The notes under the pieces were generated by a model. The model was given only the letters and a program-made list of their open reading frames with translations. It ran no database searches and was not told the DNA's origin. Position numbers and translations under genes: made by a program. From Pseudomonadota bacterium (GTDB lineage Bacteria > Pseudomonadota > Gammaproteobacteria > Burkholderiales > SCOH01), in the NCBI GenBank assembly GCA_030917985.1, contig JAUPTR010000128.1, positions 1-14,954 on the forward strand: DNA of 14,954 nt, read 5' to 3'. Positions within the stretch are counted from its first letter, which is position 1. Each line of letters begins with the position of its first letter. Below, one piece after another: positions 13,473 to 14,954 of the stretch.

Positions 13473-14954
13473 ATGACCGAACTCGCCAAAAGTTTTGAAC
13501 CCCAAGCCATTGAAGCCCGCTGGTACCCCTACTGGGAGCAGCAAGGCTATTTCAAGCCGAGCATGAAACAGGGCGCGCCTGCGTTCTGCATCCAGCTGCC
13601 GCCGCCGAACGTCACCGGCACGCTGCACATGGGCCACGCTTTCAACCAGACCATCATGGACGGCCTGACCCGCTACTACCGCATGCGCGGCTACAACACG
13701 CTGTGGCAGCCGGGCACCGACCATGCCGGTATCGCCACCCAGATCGTGGTGGAGCGCAAGCTGGATGCGCAAGGCATCACCCGCCATGACCTCGGCCGCG
13801 AGAAGTTTCTGGAAAAAGTCTGGGAGTGGAAACACGAATCCGGCTCGACCATCACCCGCCAGATGCGCCGCATGGGCGCCTCGGTGGATTGGTCGCGCGA
13901 ATATTTCACCATGGACGAGCAATGCTCCCGCGCCGTTACCGAAGTGTTCGTGCGCCTCTACGAGCAAGGCCTGATCTACCGCGGCAAACGGCTGGTGAAC
14001 TGGGACCCGGTGCTGGGCACGGCGGTGTCCGATCTGGAAGTGGTGAGCGAAGAAGAAGACGGCCACATGTGGCAAATCGCCTACCCGGTGGAAGGCTCCG
14101 ACGAAAAGCTGGTAGTGGCCACCACCCGCCCGGAAACCATGCTCGGCGACGTGGCGGTGGCGGTTAACCCGGAAGATGAACGTTACAAACACCTGGTCGG
14201 CAAAAAGCTGCGCCTGCCGCTGGTTGAGCGCTCGATCCCGGTGATTGCCGATGACTACTGCGATCCGGCATTTGGCACCGGCTGCGTGAAAATCACCCCG
14301 GCGCACGATTTCAATGACTATCAGGTAGGCAAGCGCCACAACCTGGAGCCGATCAGCATCCTCACTCTCGACGCCAAAATCAACGATCTGGCGCCGGATC
14401 GCTACCAGGGCATGGACCGCTTCGAAGCGCGCAAACGCATCGTTGCCGATCTGGAAGAGCAGGGCCTGCTGGTCGAAGTGAAGAAACACAAGCTGATGGT
14501 GCCGCGCGGCGACCGTACCGGCGTGGTGATCGAGCCGATGCTCACCGACCAGTGGTTTGTCGACATGAAAGACATCGCCGCCCGCTCGCTGCAAGTGGTG
14601 CAGAATGGTGAAGTCAGCTTCGTGCCGGAGCAGTGGATCAACACCTACAACGCCTGGCTCGCCAACATTCAGGATTGGTGTATCTCGCGCCAACTGTGGT
14701 GGGGCCACCAGATTCCGGCGTGGTACGACGAAGACGGCAATGTCTATGTCGCCCGCAACGAGCAGGACGCCTTGCAGCAATCCGGCGGCAAACCGGTGAA
14801 ACGTGACGACGACGTGCTCGACACCTGGTTCAGCTCGGCGCTGATTCCGTTTTCCACCCTCGGCTGGCCGGATCAGATGCCGGAGCTGCAGGCATTCATG
14901 CCGTCCACCGTGCTGGTCACCGGTTTCGACATCATCTTCTTCTGGGTGGCGCGG
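13473..14954 (+). CDS. valS: Valine-tRNA ligase, N-terminal 494 residues, cut by the window edge
   Basis: A class I aminoacyl-tRNA synthetase that charges tRNA-Val and edits misactivated threonine. The N-terminus MTELAKSFEPQAIEARWYPY is typical, followed by PPPNVTGTLHMGHAF with the HIGH-type motif HMGH at 52-55. The segment WQPGTDHAGIATQ follows, then the CP1 editing domain (about 190-350) with ATTRPETMLGDVAVAV and GTGCVKITPAHDFND. WCISRQLWWGHQIPAW returns to the catalytic core, and the window stops at FDIIFFWVAR. The KMSKS loop, anticodon-binding domain and C-terminal coiled coil lie beyond the right edge. No Shine-Dalgarno sequence is visible before the ATG, and no other in-frame start precedes it before the stem of the promoter. 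The family usually has about 940-960 residues, so about half is present. Confidence 0.97.
   Translation, partial: MTELAKSFEPQAIEARWYPYWEQQGYFKPSMKQGAPAFCIQLPPPNVTGTLHMGHAFNQTIMDGLTRYYRMRGYNTLWQPGTDHAGIATQIVVERKLDAQGITRHDLGREKFLEKVWEWKHESGSTITRQMRRMGASVDWSREYFTMDEQCSRAVTEVFVRLYEQGLIYRGKRLVNWDPVLGTAVSDLEVVSEEEDGHMWQIAYPVEGSDEKLVVATTRPETMLGDVAVAVNPEDERYKHLVGKKLRLPLVERSIPVIADDYCDPAFGTGCVKITPAHDFNDYQVGKRHNLEPISILTLDAKINDLAPDRYQGMDRFEARKRIVADLEEQGLLVEVKKHKLMVPRGDRTGVVIEPMLTDQWFVDMKDIAARSLQVVQNGEVSFVPEQWINTYNAWLANIQDWCISRQLWWGHQIPAWYDEDGNVYVARNEQDALQQSGGKPVKRDDDVLDTWFSSALIPFSTLGWPDQMPELQAFMPSTVLVTGFDIIFFWVAR

Noticed and set aside
13446..14780. A 444-codon minus-strand open frame opposite valS
   Set aside because: It lies antisense to a certain ValRS coding sequence in GC-rich DNA; the protein is His/Ala/Val-rich without motifs.

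Overview
The window looks like chromosomal core DNA of a betaproteobacterium, probably of the order Neisseriales (Chitinibacter/Chromobacterium side). This rests on gene content, gene order and protein resemblance by eye; no search was run. There are no tRNA or rRNA genes, CRISPR arrays, prophage genes or insertion sequences. Two genes are cut by the window edges: ilvC on the left and valS on the right.

Layout. (1) Positions 1-3046, minus strand: the branched-chain amino-acid operon ilvI-ilvH-ilvC. A long, hairpin-containing leader lies upstream of ilvI and a terminator-like hairpin lies between ilvH and ilvC. (2) 3482-5364, plus strand: a tightly overlapping four-gene cluster encoding an ECF-type sigma factor, a single-span membrane protein (DUF3619-like), a secreted Gln/Arg-rich protein (DUF3106-like) and an RDD-type membrane protein. 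This resembles a self-contained envelope-linked sigma module whose signal and target are not known to me. (3) 5615-7758, minus strand: lptF-lptG, the permease of the LPS transporter, overlapping by ATGA. (4) 7934-10631, plus strand: pepA, holC and an acidic protein with three DIPVL motifs. A near-consensus promoter lies in the divergent gap with lptF. (5) 10632-10785: a 98-base inverted-repeat element with 20-base perfect arms, then a strong bidirectional terminator. (6) 10786-13299, minus strand: a lipoprotein of the penicillin acylase (Ntn-hydrolase) family. (7) 13473 to the right edge, plus strand: the first 494 codons of valS.

How it fits together. The order lptG-lptF / pepA-holC-valS is an old arrangement also found in E. 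coli. Here it is interrupted between holC and valS by the acidic protein gene, the inverted-repeat element and the opposite-facing acylase gene. valS therefore needs its own promoter, and a perfect TATAAT box is present before it. The most interesting points are the sigma/DUF3619/DUF3106/RDD module, the 98-base palindromic element, the ilv leader and intercistronic hairpins, and the lipid-anchored acylase.
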